Source: Tubulanus polymorphus (lineage: Eukaryota; Nemertea; Palaeonemertea; Tubulaniformes; Tubulanidae). Taken from it: a stretch of 64,000 nt of DNA. The notes beneath the pieces are model-generated. The model saw nothing but the letters and a program-made list of their open reading frames with translations, was not told the origin of the DNA and searched no databases. Shown piece by piece: positions 61,081-64,000 of the stretch (position 1 is the stretch's first letter; each line of letters starts with the position of its first letter). The stretch spans positions 2,851,631 through 2,915,630 of the forward strand of contig NC_134033.1 of NCBI RefSeq assembly GCF_964204645.1, written 5' to 3'. A program made the position numbers and the translations under genes.

Positions 61081-62576
61081 ATCGATGATGTTTATTTCGT
61101 TTTTGTTGAAGGTGGTTTCGATATCGCGATGCAGCTTCCGTCGGGCTGGATCCCGAATTCGTGGAAAATGGTGCTGTGTCCTGTTCGCGGTAACATACAG
61201 TACCGATTCACCGAGAAAAACAAATTCTGGACGCAATTAACATTTCACAATTACAGGTATGGAAATAGTTCTTCCGAGGGATGCACGTAGAAGCATTTTT
61301 GTTTTTAGTTTCTTTGATGATGGAGTTTTAGGAGTAACCCCGAAGCAGTAAGAAAATAGACTTTTCTTCATATAACTGTGCGTTTTATTTTTTACGTAGA
61401 AGCATATTCAAAGAAAGAAGATTTTTACAACAAAAGTTTTGGGGCGTTCCGGGATCAGTTGCGCATCGTACCTTCAGTACAAGTGTTCCTAAATCTTGAG
61501 ACTAGCCTTAAGTTATTGTATTGGTTATAGAACTAAGATGACCCTTATGATAGCGAATTTTAATGGTAATCGGGACATTGTGGGAGTGGATGTGTGTACT
61601 ACGTCATTGATATTGGGGCTGGACTGGTTGGCGTTCAATATTGTCGATATATTCAAATTAGAAATAACTTTCTTGATCCTTGATAATATATCATTCATAG
61701 TATATCATTCGTTGTCGACAATATCGAGCATTATGTGGGTTATTCTTCAAGTCGTCAATAAACTTTCAAGTCAGTTTTCTTTTTATCTTTAGAAATGCCA
61801 TTTACGAAGTGAATTACCGATGGCCGGGAGAAGAGGCGTGGCGAACGACCGAACGCGCTAAATACGGCGCGTTCTTCATCATGAAGGACGCACCCGCAGA
61901 CGGCGTCATCGAGGTCAAGGTCAAGTCCATCTTCAACTACGACGTCGTCGGCCGTACTACCGGCTGGAGTGAGTGTTGGCGGATCTTACAGGGATCCGTC
62001 AGAAATCTACCACCCTATTTAACACAATTTCGATGGAAATACCATTCTTAATTACTACGCCGCCAAATACGACCGACCTACGCCCAGCTATCTAAAGCCG
62101 GGCGTAGGTCGGCCTTGCGACGGCTTGCGACTCACTGCGACGCGACTTACTGCAACCGCCAGCGACGATCGCGTCGCAACGACCAACCGACCTACGCTAC
62201 CTTGCGACTGCCAGCGACGGGTTGCGACTGCCAGCAACGCCAGTCGGAATGAGTCGCACATGTTCTACTTTCTGCGACGCGACGCGACCATCGCAACCGA
62301 TCTACGCGCTCTTGCGACTGGAGAGCAAATAGTCGCACACAGTCGCTGACAATCGCGTCGCAACCGACTTGTGCAGCCACTTGTGACGCAACGCGACGAT
62401 CTCGTCGCATCGCAAGGTCGACCTACACCCATCGTTCAAAGATGCGCCTTGCTCTGTTCAGTTCACGTACCGGTATGTTAATTTTCAATTGATTTTTTTT
62501 TGTAGATTTGGATTACCAAGATTTCGGTGTTCAGCAGCCAGCAGTTTGCATTCAAACGACTCCCGATACTGCCTGA
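61081..62576 (+). CDS. Last three exons of an unidentified gene
   Basis: Exons are 61081-61256 (acceptor TTTTATAG, donor GTATGG, phase 2), 61793-61968 (acceptor TTTATCTTTAG, donor GTGAGT, phase 1) and 62506-62576 (acceptor TTTTTTTTGTAG, stop TGA 62574-62576). The three phases fit exactly, and an AATAAA follows 4 bp after the stop. The joined C-terminal part is about 140 residues. It reads VEGGFDIAMQLPSGW early, EVNYRWPGEEAWRTTERAKY in the middle, and ends with DYQDFGVQQPAVC. Codons are GC-richer than the spacer. The aromatic-rich, beta-strand-like pattern could fit a carbohydrate-binding type fold, but I do not recognise the family. Upstream exons are not found in 60456-61080. The acceptor could instead be at 61111, shortening the first exon. 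Confidence 0.65.
62100..62430. mobile_element. GC-rich MITE inside the last intron of the 61081 gene
   Basis: Inverted ends are GGGCGTAGGTCGGCCTTGCG (62100-62119) and, on the minus strand from 62430, GGGTGTAGGTCGACCTTGCG, with two mismatches in 20. The body is a dense run of GCGAC/GTCGC words. A further inverted copy of the end (CCGACCTACGCCC, about 62074-62086) lies just outside on the left, forming a hairpin, so the element may be nested or larger. No coding capacity is seen. Confidence 0.65.
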
Positions 62577-62580
62577 TATC

Positions 62581-62586
62581 AATAAA
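62581..62586 (+). other. Poly(A) signal of the 61081 gene
   Basis: AATAAA begins 4 bp after the TGA. Overlap of stop and signal implies a very short 3' UTR. Confidence 0.6.
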
Positions 62587-63206
62587 TACTAATTCACGAA
62601 AGACAAGACGTGTATTTCTCATTAGTTCGTCATCGGAGAGGAGAGAGAACATTCCGGGGCCAGTTACTGAGGGGCATGTCAACCAAACACCAGACATTGT
62701 GCTCGGATGCTGGATTGATGCAAATTTGAACCCCTATGAAAATTCCTTGGGACGCCTGACTATCCATTGGTTAACTGTAATCAACTTTTGAGCAAAAGGT
62801 CCCCGGTATTTAAGGCCTTATTACACCAACCAGAACAGAACGTTCATTGAGAACCGCCACAGGGCATGTACCGCTGGGTACGCCAGCATCGTACATATAC
62901 AGGACTTGGTGAAAAAACAGGATCCACTACTGAGTTCGAACATTGATAATCCATGTATCGAAATACTGATCTCAACTCTGGGAGTCGAACTTAACTAAGA
63001 ACGTTCGTAAATACTGTGGTTATCTTTTTTTTTTGTTCACGTATATGGCGACTCTCTAGCGCGACATTACGTGCGCAACATCTCTTTATTTCTAACAGAT
63101 TCCTGATGATGGCTGTCAGTAAAAACCGAAATGTTGTGGGTTCATTTTCGCGATAAAACGGTATTTTTTCGTTTTATCCCGCGATAACAATTCGTGGGCT
63201 GGCTGG
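62587..63206. other. Spacer with possible retroelement tail
   Basis: No gene is seen. At about 63100-63135 the sequence CCTGATGATGGCTGTCAGTA followed by AAACCGAAATGTTG resembles the 3' ends of some retroelements. An inverted GATAAAACG/CGTTTTATC pair follows at about 63155-63180. Confidence 0.3.
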
Positions 63207-63450
63207 ATGAGCTAGGTCTGAGAATGAGCTAGGTCTGAGAATGAGCTAGGTCTGGCGCGAGTGAGCTAGGTCTCGAATGAGCTAGGTCTGATAATGAGCT
63301 AGGTCTGGGAATGAGCTAGGTCTGGCGGGAATGAGCTAGGTCTGGGAATGAGCTAGGTCTAGGAATAAGCTAGGTCTGGGAATGAGCTAGGTCTGGGAAT
63401 GATCTAGTTCTGAGAATGAGCTAGGTCTGATAATGAGCTAGGCCTGGGAA
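63207..63450. repeat. 17-bp minisatellite
   Basis: About 14 tandem copies of ATGAGCTAGGTCTGGGA are present, with small length variants (15-21 bp) and point changes such as GATCTAGTTCTG. The array contains no spacer-like unique sequences. Confidence 0.9.
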
Positions 63451-63764
63451 TGATTTTTGATCGAGGCATTAGTTAACAGTCTATTGCTAATAGTTCTAAG
63501 AATTTTCTTCGAATTCAGCGACAATTCGAGTCATAAACAATGGAAATTGATTATTTGAATGTAGTGCGAACTGTGCTAAGATATTTCTTGTGCATTCTAA
63601 TGAGGACTGGTCCACTTCTTATATTTGACCGATGTATCCTCCAGCTAATGAATTATTGATACCCACTGGTCAACTTCTTATTCATTGTATTTGAAATGAA
63701 CATGTTTCAGTTTGTAAGAATAGTACAGAGGGTGTGGTACGTATTATCCTAGAACCACGCGTTT

Positions 63765-64000
63765 GTAGTTCAGTGGTATTTTGTAGCCAGTGGTGGTCGT
63801 GTCCATTGAACCGCATTATGACAAACTCAGTTCATATTGTGTCCTCTTATTGTGGTCGGTCTTTGAAATCGTGTAATACGTGTTCGATTTGAATTGAACC
63901 AGTTTTGAAGATTAATTCTTAACACACGTTGAATTCACTATATACGTCCTTACGTGAGGTTAGGTGAGTTGAATCTTAAACGGGATTTTGTAAATCTATA
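63765..64000 (-). repeat. Inverted copy of array spacer (R1 and beyond) at window end
   Basis: It reads as the reverse complement of the unit 1 and unit 6 3' flanks (about 6510-6770 and 57560-57810), from the CCACTGGCTACAAAATACC end to the AACCTCACGTAAGGACG stretch, and is still matching at the window edge. Confidence 0.75.

Noticed and set aside
61058-61240. Plus-strand 60-codon frame
   Set aside because: It is in a different frame from the phase-matched exon 61081-61256.
63207-63450. CRISPR-like direct repeats
   Set aside because: Copies are contiguous with no unique spacers and the DNA is eukaryotic; it is a minisatellite.
1-64000. tRNA or rRNA genes
   Set aside because: No cloverleaf with A and B boxes and no rRNA core sequence was recognised; a covariance-model scan was not possible here.

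Overview
The window is metazoan nuclear DNA. It is AT-rich, with GT-AG introns, AATAAA poly(A) signals, short TTAGGG tracts and many non-autonomous transposons. The dominant gene family encodes leucine-rich-repeat GPCRs of the relaxin-receptor/GRL101 type (type C LGR), which are common in lophotrochozoans such as molluscs. A lophotrochozoan source is therefore likely, but this is inference; no species can be named from the sequence.

The main content (1-59961) is a head-to-tail, same-strand array of one receptor gene. It comprises a 5'-cut unit 1 (1-5076), complete units 2 (10423-16778), 5 (40957-47197) and 6 (49892-56139), unit 3 with a 2-bp frameshift (22510-28745), unit 4 with a nonsense codon (30512-36845), and a broken exon-1-only unit 7 (59072-59961). 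Each gene has three exons. Exon 1 encodes a signal peptide and CUB/CUB-like modules. Exon 2 encodes more CUB-like sequence and the first half of a C-type lectin domain (CTLD). Exon 3 encodes the rest of the CTLD, a second CTLD-like module, about six LDL-receptor class A repeats, leucine-rich repeats and a seven-helix GPCR domain. Full products are about 1947-1948 residues.

Exon 3 is exactly 3270 bp in all six units. Exons 1 and 2 vary in length by whole codons, and their differences cluster in a few short loops. The array thus looks like a receptor repertoire with diversified ectodomain loops on a nearly constant signalling module, shuffled by gene conversion. This is the main finding.

The spacers are mosaics of repeated blocks. 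Each visible 5' flank carries a relic of the 7TM coding sequence, which records the duplication breakpoint. The flanks of units 1 and 6 carry a minus-strand series of exon-like cassettes with conserved splice signals. Several insertions are present in one spacer and absent from its paralogues: a hAT-like MITE with an 8-bp target duplication, a small foldback MITE, and a 5'-truncated LINE. A separate minus-strand terminal coding exon lies at 9571-9747.

Right of the array (59962-64000) are an LTR-like segment that truncates unit 7, the three last exons of an unrelated unidentified gene (61081-62576) with a GC-rich MITE in its last intron, a 17-bp minisatellite (63207-63450), and an inverted copy of the array's spacer repeat running to the window edge.
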